A stretch of DNA of 64,000 nt, taken from positions 162,608-226,607 of the forward strand of contig LUVW01000006.1 in NCBI GenBank assembly GCA_001661515.1. The letters run 5' to 3'. Position numbers and translations under genes: made by a program. The notes beneath the pieces were generated by a model. That model did no database searches and was not told where the DNA came from. It saw only the letters and a program-made list of their open reading frames with translations. This DNA comes from Capniomyces stellatus. Taxonomy: Eukaryota; Kickxellomycota; Harpellomycetes; Harpellales; Legeriomycetaceae. Positions 1 through 9,905 of the stretch are shown here, piece after piece (within the stretch, counting starts at the first letter, position 1; every line of letters starts with the position of its first letter).

Positions 1-1339
1 CAGAAACCCAAGAAACGAAGCTGAGGGGAAGATAGTGACTATCAGGTGTGTTTTTCCTTACCAAGATGGCGGGATTATCATTGGATCGAAGGGAGTGCAC
101 CTTGTCAAGCTCCGCCGAGCAGTTCCTGAAGTCGAATGGCACATTTCAAACAACTCGGTTGATCGGCAGGATCGGCTGCTGGTGGTTAAAGGACTATCAG
201 AAGACGTGGCAGAGGTAATTTACGCGTCCAGTTACATATATATATACGCGTTTATATAAGGTCATCTACGCGTTGTATACTTTATACGCGTTTCTATAAG
301 GCTAAATACGCGTTGTGTGCTTTTTCCAAATATTACACCTACTAACACAGCAATTTCTGGCATTGGGTAATAGGCATTTGGTGAGCTGTCAAAACACTTT
401 CTATCGCAAAACGCGTACACCAACTTTCCAAGTCACCACAACCAGTCGTCAGAGCCTGACTTTGACGACAGCGAACCGTTTGTAGCAATTCGGCTGCTGA
501 TTCCACACCGGACGTGTGGCGCAATCATTGGACAAAACAGCGAAACACAGGCGTTTATTCGCAACAAGTCAAGAGCGCGACACTTCAACGTGTATCACAA
601 GTTCTTTTATGACTCGCGTGAACGAATAGTGGAGATCATTGGCACTCCCTCGTCAGTTCGGAAAGCCGTCCTGAACATATGTCGACGCGTTGAAGACTTT
701 CTCACTCGCGACCAGAAGGACATTACCCTATACACTCCCAAACGCAACGGACTGCGTGAGTTTCTGCTGAATCAGGGTGCTGCTGAGCGCTCCATCTCAT
801 TGGTCTACAACAAATCCTCCACCGAAAACATCCCCTCATCCTCCTCCTCCTCCAAACCCAACCAGAAAGACAGAGACCGCGATAGAGACCGAGATCGGGG
901 CAGAGACAGAGACAGAGACAGAGACAGAGACAGAGACAGAGACAGAGACAGAGACAGAGACCGAGGCAGAAACAAGAATCGAAACACTGACTCTTCAAGA
1001 CTCAACAACACTTCTCGCCCCAGAAATAATTCTAGAAGCAGATCACCTTACAAACGCCCCAATAACAATAACAACAATAACAACGACAATAATAACAATA
1101 ACAATTCCCAGTTTATCGACAACAACTCCCATTATTCTAACTCCAATCGCTCAAGGTCACGTGACAACTCTTCCCCTGCCCCATTCGACAACAACCAACC
1201 AATCAACTCCAACAACGCCCCAATGTTTGACACCAACAACTCTGGATCCAACTACTCGGGATCGCCTCTTCAACAGCAGCCCATTCTAATATCCAACCCG
1301 ATATCCAACCCTGCAATGAACACTGATTCAAACTTTTAA
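1..1339 (+). CDS. KH-domain RNA-binding protein (5' end outside window), PCBP/hnRNP K-like
   Basis: Two KH domains are visible, so this is probably an RNA-binding protein of the PCBP/hnRNP K/Hek2 type acting in mRNA metabolism. The reading frame is open to the window edge (frame 2), so the start and perhaps another KH domain lie upstream. KH-A (about bases 35-214) carries the GXXG loop as IIIGSKG. An intron is inferred at 215-445: donor GTAATT, acceptor CAG, phase 0 on both sides. KH-B follows at about 479-700 with the loop AIIGQNS, so the last glycine of GXXG is lost. The C-terminus has an Arg-Asp dipeptide run (about 866-970), then Asn-rich stretches and RSRS-type segments, typical of splicing or RNP proteins. 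The RD and Asn runs come from hexanucleotide and trinucleotide repeats. The family is well supported; the exact orthologue is not. Confidence 0.75.
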
Positions 1340-2068
1340 TTACTCTCTTTTCCTTACTTTTATTTATTTATTATATTTTCTTTTATTTTATTTTATTTTA
1401 TTTTATTTTATTTTTTCTCACAATCAGTTTATCTATTACATTATATCATAGTGTATTGACTCGCTTTTTTTTAAAAAAAATTCTAGTTGATTTTTACTTT
1501 TTCAATCTGTTGCCAGATCTCATTGATTGATTTATTTATTTATATGGTTTATTTATGTGGTGTAGTGGCAACAGAATCAACATAACAAAACATACAATAT
1601 TAAACAATACCATAAAATACTATAAAACACTGTGCTATTTTGATATGTTAAATAACTGTTAGCCAACACCTTCTTCGGTCAATTAGATCGTCCGTACCCG
1701 ATGGGCATTGGTTCAGGGAGATTGGTGCTATTTTAAGCCTGAACAGGATCAAGTAACGGAGGTTTGTGAATAATTTGGAGTAATAAGACATAATAAGAAT
1801 TACCAAAAGATGGGATAAAAGATGGATATGAATATAAATTTCGGCAATATAAAGTGTGATTCGTATGAAATAAAATAAAATGGAATAGTACTATCTAGTT
1901 ATGAATGATTGAGGTGTTGTTGTTTATATAAAATAACAATGAATGCTTATTTGTTGATATCATTGCTGTTGTTATTACTTACAAACAGAATCTTATGACA
2001 CCGTTTATATTCTACCATCTTTTACACCAAAGTGGTTAGCATCACGAGATGCAATAGCTACAGGCCTG
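1340..2068. other. Intergenic, KH gene 3' side to protease gene 3' side
   Basis: Convergent intergenic region. It begins with a TTTTA pentamer run (about 1380-1415) and contains a retroelement fragment at 1527-1770, listed separately. I see no gene in the rest. Confidence 0.6.
1527..1770 (-). mobile_element. 5'-truncated non-LTR retroelement fragment (copy A)
   Basis: On the minus strand this reads as a short coding remnant (RYLILFRLKIAPISLNQCPS and onward) followed by an AT-rich 3' UTR and an A-rich tail containing a variant of CAATAAACCACATAAATAAA. The same segment recurs at 9507-9905, 13835-14200 and 18270-18608. The shared 3' end with variable 5' ends is what LINE-type insertion by target-primed reverse transcription produces. 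Here the peptide is frameshifted near its end relative to the 18.3 kb copy. No reverse transcriptase domain is visible, so the class is inferred. Confidence 0.5.
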
Positions 2069-3643
2069 TTATACTTCGACAACCTTCTGTCGCTCGCCTT
2101 CATAGCCGTTCCAAACAAACAGGTTGCGTGTGTTTGGCTCAATGTTTTTGACAATGTCTCTTGCTCCGCTGTTTAGAATAATGTTTTTCAGCTCTCTTGG
2201 CGAAAGTTTAGGGTTGTGGGCTAGGGCAAGAGCACCGACTCCAGTGACGATTGGAGCGGAAAATGATGTCCCAATAAAGTTTCCAAACTGGTTTGTAGAG
2301 TGGGCAAAGGGTGAGGTTATGAAGGCGCCTGGAGCCATGATATCAACGCACTTTCCATAGTTAGAGAAAACATTCGCAAACTCGTCGCTGAGCGGCAAGG
2401 TGGAGCCAACAGTTATGCTTGAGGCTTCACCGCTGGGTCCGTAGTTACAGGCATCGTCGGCGTTGTTACCGGCAGAAATTATTGTAAGAATTCCAGCGTC
2501 GTTGACTTTTGAGATGATGTTTCTGAGGATTCGCGATGGTTTTTTGACGTTGATCGAGAGGTTGATTATTATTGGCATGTTTCTAAATTTTTTTGACTTG
2601 AGCTCTAAAACGTGGTCAAATGCCTCAATAATCTTTGAAACTGGCGCCTTATTTGATGCGCTCAATACTCTGAGCGATGCTATTTTCGCCCACTTTGCAA
2701 CACCTGTGTTTTTTCCAGCAATCACTCCAGCAACACCGGTTCCGTGCCCAATCATATCTTCTGGCCCCTCATCGTCAACAAACGACGCTTGGTAAATAAC
2801 CTTACCCTTTAAATCTATATGCTTGCTATCTACCCCAGAATCAATCACAAACACTATTACGTTTTGACTTTTTGGATTTGGTGGGTAAATGTACTCTGTT
2901 CCGTAAGGAAAGTAGTCGTTTTTGGACGATGAGTTTGGCTTGCTCAGTCTCGCCAAATGCCATGGCGGCAGCGCTTGTCTTTTCCACTTGCTATAATTTG
3001 TAGTAAAGTCAAACTGCGACGCTGGCTTTGGAATAAATAACTCTTCTCCATTCGCATCCTTAATTCCTTCGTCATCCCCACTTATTCGGTTATCCAAGTC
3101 TAGTATAGCCTCGTTATTGTTGATCATATTTCCGGAGCCAACGCCATTGTACCCATGGAAATCAATACCGTTGTATTTGCCAAAATCCTTCATGTTCATC
3201 AGCCTTACCTCCGCCTCCAAATTTGGCTCAATATCCAATACATCAGATTGCTTTCTCAACACATCTGCCTGGCTTTCCGTTATATCAACCAAGCTATACT
3301 CTACATTTCCATCATTTTTCAATTCTTCCACATTAAACAAATCATTATGGTTGCGCATCGAAAACAGACTTCTGATGTCGGATTTCCCTGTGTTTGCTAC
3401 CACATCCGAACCAAACAGCTTATCCATAAGCGCCCCCAGACTTGATGTCCCCCCAGCTGACCGATTTGATGTACTTTTCATTCCTACTATATACTTGGAT
3501 GTACCTTGCGAGCTTTCTGCAACCTTATTTATCGCATCCTTGCTTTTTAAATCAACCTTTATCCTTTCTCCCAACACTCTCAGCACTCCCAACACTTCCG
3601 CAAACAATGTTACCCTTATCACTAGTGCTATAATGACCTTCAT
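2069..3643 (-). CDS. Secreted subtilisin-like serine protease (S8, proteinase K type), compact intronless form
   Basis: Predicted secreted endopeptidase of 524 aa. A hydrophobic N-terminus (residues 1-25) looks like a signal peptide. An I9-type inhibitory propeptide follows, with KYIVGMKS near residue 50 and VLDIEPNLEAEVRL near 135-148. The S8 domain starts around residue 225. Catalytic residues by motif are D268 (VIVFVIDSGVD), H300 (GHGTGVAGVIAG) and S460 (GTSFSAP), with oxyanion N393 in SAGNNADDA. The linker between propeptide and protease is short and lacks the Pro/Thr-rich and Gly-Asp repeats of the paralogues at 10.1 and 15.5 kb. It shares with them the entry motif PPWHLAR and the element YFPYG.EY.YPP. 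It is probably the least derived member of the local cluster. Role, nutrition or host cuticle or protein degradation, is inferred. Confidence 0.93.
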   Translation of the reverse strand: MKVIIALVIRVTLFAEVLGVLRVLGERIKVDLKSKDAINKVAESSQGTSKYIVGMKSTSNRSAGGTSSLGALMDKLFGSDVVANTGKSDIRSLFSMRNHNDLFNVEELKNDGNVEYSLVDITESQADVLRKQSDVLDIEPNLEAEVRLMNMKDFGKYNGIDFHGYNGVGSGNMINNNEAILDLDNRISGDDEGIKDANGEELFIPKPASQFDFTTNYSKWKRQALPPWHLARLSKPNSSSKNDYFPYGTEYIYPPNPKSQNVIVFVIDSGVDSKHIDLKGKVIYQASFVDDEGPEDMIGHGTGVAGVIAGKNTGVAKWAKIASLRVLSASNKAPVSKIIEAFDHVLELKSKKFRNMPIIINLSINVKKPSRILRNIISKVNDAGILTIISAGNNADDACNYGPSGEASSITVGSTLPLSDEFANVFSNYGKCVDIMAPGAFITSPFAHSTNQFGNFIGTSFSAPIVTGVGALALAHNPKLSPRELKNIILNSGARDIVKNIEPNTRNLFVWNGYEGERQKVVEV

Positions 3644-5946
3644 ATTATCCGATTTCTTTCTTTATTTGCTTGATTATTATCTCTTCAGTCCCCCTTGCTT
3701 TTAATGTCGCCTGGAAATACCAATCTTATATATTTATTCGGTTATTTATATCTTTTATCCTTCTTAATCGTTCTTCAAGTTCGTTTATTGTATTCAACTT
3801 CAGCTAGCAGCCACGCTAAAAAAAAAGCACTGATATGATTAAACCCAAGCTTCAGGCTCAATATTCGTTTATATACTGCGTCCTCTTTCCTTCGCTTTTT
3901 TTTTTCCCAAAAAAAATGTTGAGTAGCGCTCTTTTGTCTCCTCAATGTCTTTCTTTTTTTAATTTAGCATAAGTCCTCTTTTGTACTGTGTTCACCTCTG
4001 TTTAATTAATTTTATTAATTACTATCAATTTACTGTATTACTTTTGGACAAGGTCATAAAGGAAGTTGTAAAACGAAGGAAGCGCTCTATTTTAATCTAA
4101 TTTAGCTACCATCAATAAGGTTTCTTGTTACAACTTTTCAATCTTTTCTTTTCTTTTTAGAAAAAAAATAAGGGATTAACAATAATTAAAAGGGATTTGC
4201 GAGTCTATTTTTTTAAAGGCATTAAAACGAGCCCAATCTTTTTCGTTTAATTTTAAATATAAACCTTGACCGATTATAGAAAGTCCCATCGCTTATGACC
4301 AAGCTTTAACAAAGACCTGCCTTATAGCATTGATATCATTTTTATTCAATGTCTAATTTAAATTTGTCTGTATATTTAGGCCAATAACTAAGTTTGCGTT
4401 TTTTTTTCTTTCAATAACTTTTTTTTTTTCAAGAGGGCAAAATTCCTTCAAAACGCAAATAATGATAATGATGTAAAATCCATTTAGTTTAAATAAGATT
4501 TGTAATAGCTCTGGACGTTAAGAGGAAGGCGATTTGATGATGTTAGTTTACCATTCGGATTTGGGGTATGTAAAATAAAGCCGTACTTGTTTTTACACTG
4601 CTTATGCTAGAGATATTACATTGGTGCAAGTAGTGCTAATTGGAATTAAAGTTGATAGTTTTACTATTTACTAATCAGAACCTAAAAATAAAGTAAACGC
4701 CTGATTTTAGACATTAAATGGTAGGCTGTTTGGAATAACAAGTAGGAAATATCATTATTTATTATGTAACATCAGTTATATTTTAAACGGTCTCCGCCAA
4801 ACACACGCCGATATTGTATTTTTAGCACATGTTTTACGTAACTCTAGACTTGTCAAGTTTTTGTAAATCTTAAATAATAAATGTAGGATCAGGCAATAAG
4901 TATATACACAGTATTATCAATACCCAGTGTCTGTGATAATACATCCTGGTGCAACGTTGTATACAGCCACCATTGGTTCGTCACTTGGTTGTAATCAACT
5001 AACACCTCATTTGCTTAAGTTTCAGCCCTGAACTTTTTCTCTCTTTTAATTTTCAGCATCATTAATCAAGAATGTGGTATCTGGTGATGAAGGGAGTGGG
5101 GGATGGGGGGGACGAAAGAATAGTAAGAAAAAAGTAATTTTGCAGGCAAACTGACTAGCAACACATTTAGATCAACCTACTACGAGATACAGTTGTCAAT
5201 TTGATTTACTTTGGCCGCTGTCAACACATTAACTCATGATCCCAGCATCAAAACCAATGTTTTAGTGTGAGCTCTATAAACTCACTTTTAAGTTCTTGAT
5301 TCGCAAATGTGTGTGTGTTTGTGATTATTATTTTTGCAGTGCTTTTTTGGGTCTCAACCTTTTGCGGATCTGAAAGGTAAAGAGAATGGTGTGATTTTAC
5401 CAAAACACCAATGTAACAGTGAATACTAAGTTGTTATTCAAGCCAATATTAAACTGTTGGTTACAGTATACTTTAGTTCAAACTTTGCAAAAAAGATATA
5501 GTTGCTTTGGTCAAATAAATTAAGATTTCGATCACAAGCGAGGCTAAAGTAAAATTAAGGCGGTCTCTATCCAGAAAAACATATCAGCAAAGCGTTGGGA
5601 ACATGAACTGTGTTTAAGGAGGGAATTAACTGGTGAATTTAAAGCTTGGTTGGGGGGAGTTAAATGACATTTTACGGACGAGTTGGTTATTTGAAAAATG
5701 CAAATCAACAGCGATTTCCAGTAACTTGACTGGCCTTGCATTAAATTGCCAATTTATAATGGAGATTAAGCAAAAACAACAGAATAAAAAGTCAAATACC
5801 AAACATCAAAACAACTACAAAAGAAAAATAAAATAAAATAAAGAAAAAAAAGCTACAAACTCCGCTTTAACAAGTTTACTGTGTATATTAGTACATCAAG
5901 GTAGAGAAAGTAAAAATAAAAATAAAAAGAAAAGATAATTAAAGGA
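3644..5946. other. Intergenic, 2.3 kb
   Basis: AT-rich sequence upstream of two divergently transcribed genes (protease to the left, OCIA-like gene to the right). A G-rich run (GGGAGTGGGGGATGGGGGGG) lies near 5093-5112. I see no further coding signal. Confidence 0.5.
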
Positions 5947-6591
5947 ATGAAGCTTTCAGATCCATTAGAGGTTTTAGAAAACAAACTTCTGAAAGGCCCG
6001 CATACCAATTCTGAATTGGATGCCATAAAAAAAGCAAGAGGACAGGTCAAGCTTAGAAGCTATGTTTGGGGTGCAATTGGTTTATCGACAAGCTTGTACT
6101 TTGCTAGAAGAAAGCACATCGTATTTCGGGGTGCTATTGGCTTATTTTTTGCTTCAGTGGGCTACCGCACAGGTAAGACAATCGGGATATTCAAGTCAAT
6201 CAAAGGTATGCACAAAAGCCCGGAATACCCAAACATAACTCAGGCGATCAATGACCTTACGGAAGAAATAAAACGAGCCAGAGGAAGAGGTTCAAGTTTG
6301 CCTACCATGCTGCCCACACCGAAACCAGATTTTGAAAATGTCCCTATTTCACAGCAAGTGGGCACAATCCAAGAATCAGGAAACGAAGACCCATTTGCAA
6401 ATAGCTACCCAGAAACACAAAAACACGAGACCAACGAGGATCCATGGGCTAAAGTTCGCCAAAGAAAAGGATGCGATGATCCATGGTCACGGATCAGAAA
6501 AGATAGTGGCATGAATTCTGAACCTGACTCCAGCTTAAACCCAGGAAATGAAAATGATCCATTTGCAACCGATGGAGATGCTTGGAAATAG
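5947..6591 (+). CDS. Small membrane protein, OCIA-domain-like, with C-terminal DPF/DPW motifs
   Basis: Single-exon 214-aa protein with an A-rich leader before the ATG. Residues about 35-90 hold two hydrophobic Gly-rich segments (VWGAIGLSTSLYFARR and FRGAIGLFFASVGYRTGK) and resemble the OCIA domain of OCIAD1/Asrij, whose hallmark is a G.xGYxxGK-type second segment followed by a short basic stretch. The C-terminal 90 residues are hydrophilic and carry DPFAN, DPWAKVRQ, DPWSRIRK and DPFAT. DPF/DPW tripeptides are known ligands of the AP-2 appendage, so an endosomal or mitochondrial membrane adaptor role is possible. The OCIA assignment is weak; a mitochondrial inner-membrane protein of another family is an alternative. 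It sits between protease genes without an obvious functional link. Confidence 0.7.
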   Translation: MKLSDPLEVLENKLLKGPHTNSELDAIKKARGQVKLRSYVWGAIGLSTSLYFARRKHIVFRGAIGLFFASVGYRTGKTIGIFKSIKGMHKSPEYPNITQAINDLTEEIKRARGRGSSLPTMLPTPKPDFENVPISQQVGTIQESGNEDPFANSYPETQKHETNEDPWAKVRQRKGCDDPWSRIRKDSGMNSEPDSSLNPGNENDPFATDGDAWK

Positions 6592-7041
6592 ACCTAAAGA
6601 CGATTTCCCTGGTGTATTATTCCATAAACATGACTATTGCTAGCTTTATATACCCGAAGGACATATCGTCACCAGCAACAGTAGTGTATTTTATTACTAT
6701 TAATTTTATAAAAGTCTATCATACAATGCATCTTTTCAAGCAGGATCACTAGATCGGATTGAATCGTTATGATTAATAATTAATAACTAGAAACCAAAAG
6801 TCAGGGATGTTGAACCAAGGACTGAAAATAGTCAATGTGTTTGCTTTATTATATGAATTCGTGAGGTTGTGTCATGTTTAGTGTGAGATTTTCTGGAAAG
6901 CTTACCAAATATAAAAGGTTGGTGGGAAAAGTAATAATGATAATAATAGTTAAAAAGTTATACCAAGTTACGGGTTTAATACAACTTGAGTTAATCGACT
7001 ATAAAAAGTAGTCAACTGCAGGTACAACTAAGACCAAGGCG
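6592..7041. other. Intergenic, 450 bp
   Basis: Convergent 3' region between the OCIA-like gene and the gap-broken protease copy. The last 30 bases become near-identical to the 3' flank of the 10.1 kb protease gene; upstream of about 7005 the two flanks differ. Nothing else seen. Confidence 0.5.
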
Positions 7042-8105
7042 CTAATCCAGCATTTCTTGAGTGTACGAAGGGCTGCCACTGAAGCCGTTCCATACCAGCA
7101 GATTGGCTGTGTCCTTTTCCAGCCCCGACACAACTCCTCTGGCCCCACTTCCAACAATCGCGTTTTTCAGCTCTCTTGGTGTGATTCTAGGCGAATTCTC
7201 CAGTATAAGAGCACCAATGCCAGTGACGATTGGCGCAGACATTGAGGTTCCTGACCTCAAAGTCAGCCCATTAGATGTATCGGCTTTGGCCGAGAAAATG
7301 AAGCTTCCAGGTGCCAGGATATCCACGCAGCTCCCAAAGTTTGAAAAGTCTTTTGAAAACTCGTCGTTGAACGGAGAAACAGAGCCAACTGTGATCCCAA
7401 ACGTAGAGTCGGCTGGCGTGAATTCGCAGGCGTCGCTCTTGAAGTTTCCAGCAGATATCACAGTGGCGATTCCCTCTTTGTGGGCCTGCTCAATTGCAAG
7501 CAGCAGGGCCTTGGACTCGCCCTCAAAGTTGATCGACAGGTTGATTATGGCTGGTGTGTTTGGATAGCTTCTCTTTCTGAATGCAATTGCGTGGTTTATT
7601 CCAGCAACAACAGTGTCGATGTAAACATCATTGACGTCGTTGAAAACCTTGATGGATGCTATTTTGGTGTTCTTGGATACGCCCACGTTTTTGCCTGCAA
7701 TCAACGCAGCCACAAATGTCCCGTGTCCAACTTTGTCGGAAGCGTCTGTGCCAGGAACCATGGTCATTTCGTATACCAGCTTTCCCTTCAGCTCAGAGTG
7801 GTTTCCGTCTACGCCCGAGTCAACAACAATAGCTAAAACCTCGTTGTCTACGGCTGGAGGGTAGCTGTACTCGATGCCATATGGAAAGTATTGGTTGAAC
7901 GGTGCTGGGCTAGAGTTTGATATTCTTGCAAGGTGCCATGGGGGCAGCTGGCTGGATTGCCACTCGTCGAAATTGTCAGTAAATGGATACTGTGAAACTG
8001 GTTTGGAAACAAATGGACCGTTGCCATCATCTCCATCTCCACCGTCACCATCACCATCACCATCACCATCACCATCACCATCACCATCACCATCACCATC
8101 ACCAT
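7013..8105. repeat. Segmental duplication, first part (partner 10079-11171)
   Basis: Near-identical to 10079-11171 at an offset of 3066 bases, covering the protease catalytic domain and about 30 bases of its 3' flank. Length differs within the GATGGT hexamer repeat that codes the Gly-Asp run. Confidence 0.85.
7042..8105 (-). CDS. Subtilisin-like protease, catalytic half only (N-terminal half lost in assembly gap)
   Basis: Encodes the S8 domain with D, H and S motifs intact (VVDSGVD, GHGTFVAALIAGK, GTSMSAP) and ends with the same C-terminus (EMLD) as the 10.1 kb gene. Along the shared stretch I find only two substitutions against that gene, at 7836 (A versus G) and 8047 (A versus G), both silent. 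The open frame runs into the Gly-Asp repeat and stops at the N at 8106. Sequence after the N matches the region about 50 bp upstream of the 10.1 kb gene's start codon. By comparison the join probably conceals about 1.3 kb holding the signal peptide, propeptide, intron and linker. I read this as an incompletely assembled gene rather than a natural truncation, but a real partial duplicate cannot be excluded. Confidence 0.8.
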
Positions 8106-8106
8106 N
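8106..8106. other. Assembly gap (single N)
   Basis: A contig join inside the Gly-Asp repeat on the left and at a 13-T homopolymer on the right. Comparison with 11.1-12.4 kb suggests about 1.3 kb is missing. Confidence 0.85.
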
Positions 8107-9792
8107 GTTTTTTTTTTTTTGCAATACGACAATCTTAAAGTTTTGGAGCTTGGTTTCTCATTCAGAACTTGTTTTCTGAAGATCTCGGGAAATTGTATTG
8201 ACTTTGATTTATATACCCTTGAATACAGCAGTTGCTGTAGTTATCTTTGATGACAGGGTGTAGCGCAGAAAGTTATGATATTATGCTATTTAAGATTTTC
8301 GTTAGTGTTATCTCGGTTTCGTTTTAGTGCTTGTTATTTGAATTGCGTATGTATGAGTAACTGTCTATTTGAAAGTATGCTTGGTTTATTAGAAAGCGCG
8401 GCTCTATAATACTTTTTTGTCGTAGAAAAGGACGGCAGTGGTCGTTACTTGTAATATGCGTTTCCACTTGCGTAGAAATTTTTGTTTGTGTTTTATGTTT
8501 ATACTTATTTCTATTCTTTTGAGGTTCGGTGGTGTAACAGGCGAGTTTTGAGTAGAAAATGTGTATGACCTAAAAGTAAGGGTTGATAAATAATAGTATG
8601 GTATGATGATATTACAACCTAAGCCAGAATTTTTAAAATTAACCTGGTTGATATGGTAAAAAAAATGAAGTTGGATGCCTTAGGATGAGCAATGTTAGAG
8701 TCTAAAATTTTGGATGAAGTTTTTTATGTATTTTTTTCTTATTGATTGTTTTATGTATTATAAAGGGTTTCGTCCTGCTTCAACCTTATTAGTATTTAAG
8801 TGAAAAGGGTTAAATTGATGAAACTAAAAAACGAGTAATATTTGATATATGTTACTAGGTGTAACCATAGTTTTCAATTCAGTTATACAGGTTCGTTTTA
8901 ACTGAACTGATAGCCAATTTGATCCAGCCTTCAATTCAAAAACACTTTGTGTTTTATAATACAAGATTAACGTGAATTATTTATAGGGTCTGTTAGATCT
9001 AAATTTACTGAATTATATAATGTAATTTATTTCTACTATTTATAGAACACCAAAAATAGTTGAAAGTGACTAAAAAGGTCAAAAAGCTGTTACTAGTAAA
9101 AAAAAGGCTCACCGAACCGCAAGAGAAATTTGACTTATTTTTATTATTATTTTTATTTATGTGGTTTATTGGTAACAAAATCAACACAACAACTCGACTT
9201 ATTCTTATTCAAAAATACTTGATAGTTCAAAAAAAATTGAACAAATTGTATGTTTTGGTTTTTTTTATACCTTGGTTAATTTGATATTCCAGAAACCAAC
9301 CAAAATGTTTTATTAAATACAACATGGTGATTGTTGTTACTATAAAGAGGTGTGTCACCGCATCAATAGTTGTTTAGGTGCCCAAAATCCAGCGTGAGCG
9401 TCTGTGCCAAAGTCGCACCAAGCAGACTTGTCAACCAGCATCAGCGCTTCTGAAGTCTAAATCGGCTAGTACCAAATAATACTCGACGTACAAAATGGTT
9501 TTCTTTATTATTTATTTATGTGGTTTATTGGCAACAGAATCCGCACAACATAAAATACAGTATTGAATAGTACTAAGTATAATTAAACAATACTACAATA
9601 TTCTAAACAACACTAAGCAATATCATGAATATACCACAAGAATACTAAACAATACTACTATCTTGATATGTTAAATGACTCTGTTAGCCAATACCCCTTC
9701 AATCAATTAAATCGTCCGTACCCGATGGGCATTGGTTCAGGAAGATTGGTGGTACTTTAAGCCTGGACAGGATCAAGTAACGGGGTTTGTGG
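8107..9792. repeat. Segmental duplication, second part (partner 12435-14120)
   Basis: Apparently identical to 12435-14120 at an offset of 4328. It holds the upstream region of a protease gene plus two retroelement fragments. Identity ends inside the retroelement at about 9792/14120. Confidence 0.85.
9130..9475 (-). mobile_element. 5'-truncated retroelement fragment (copy E1)
   Basis: Reading the minus strand from 9475, a coding remnant (LMLVDKSAWCDFGTDAHAGF and a few more residues, then stop) is followed by a 3' UTR. It ends in the same tail, TTACCAATAAACCACATAAA, and an (AAT)n-rich stretch. The tail is shared with copies A-D but the coding end differs, so it may be a second subfamily. Its twin is at 13458-13803. 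Confidence 0.4.
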
Positions 9793-9905
9793 ATGGCCTC
9801 CAAAAACGACGCTGTTGCCAGCATTGTCTTGGCGCCGAGGGTGTCAGGATTCTTGAGAATCTTGGCGGTTGGTTGTTTTAACTCCTCTCCCAGGAGCTAG
9901 GTTCA
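9507..9905 (-). mobile_element. 5'-truncated non-LTR retroelement fragment (copy B), probable recombinant
   Basis: Same element as copies A, C and D. On the minus strand it codes the end of a protein containing KILKNPDTLGAKTMLATASF and ending shortly after LNQCPSGTDDLID, where this copy has an in-frame stop. From about 9507 to 9792 it is identical to copy C; beyond 9792 it is identical to copy D (18.3 kb), which makes it look like a recombination junction. Confidence 0.55.

Noticed and set aside
723..1289. Overlapping frames opposite and beside the KH gene tail
   Set aside because: They arise from the AG-rich Arg-Asp repeat read in other frames; composition is pure dipeptide repeat.
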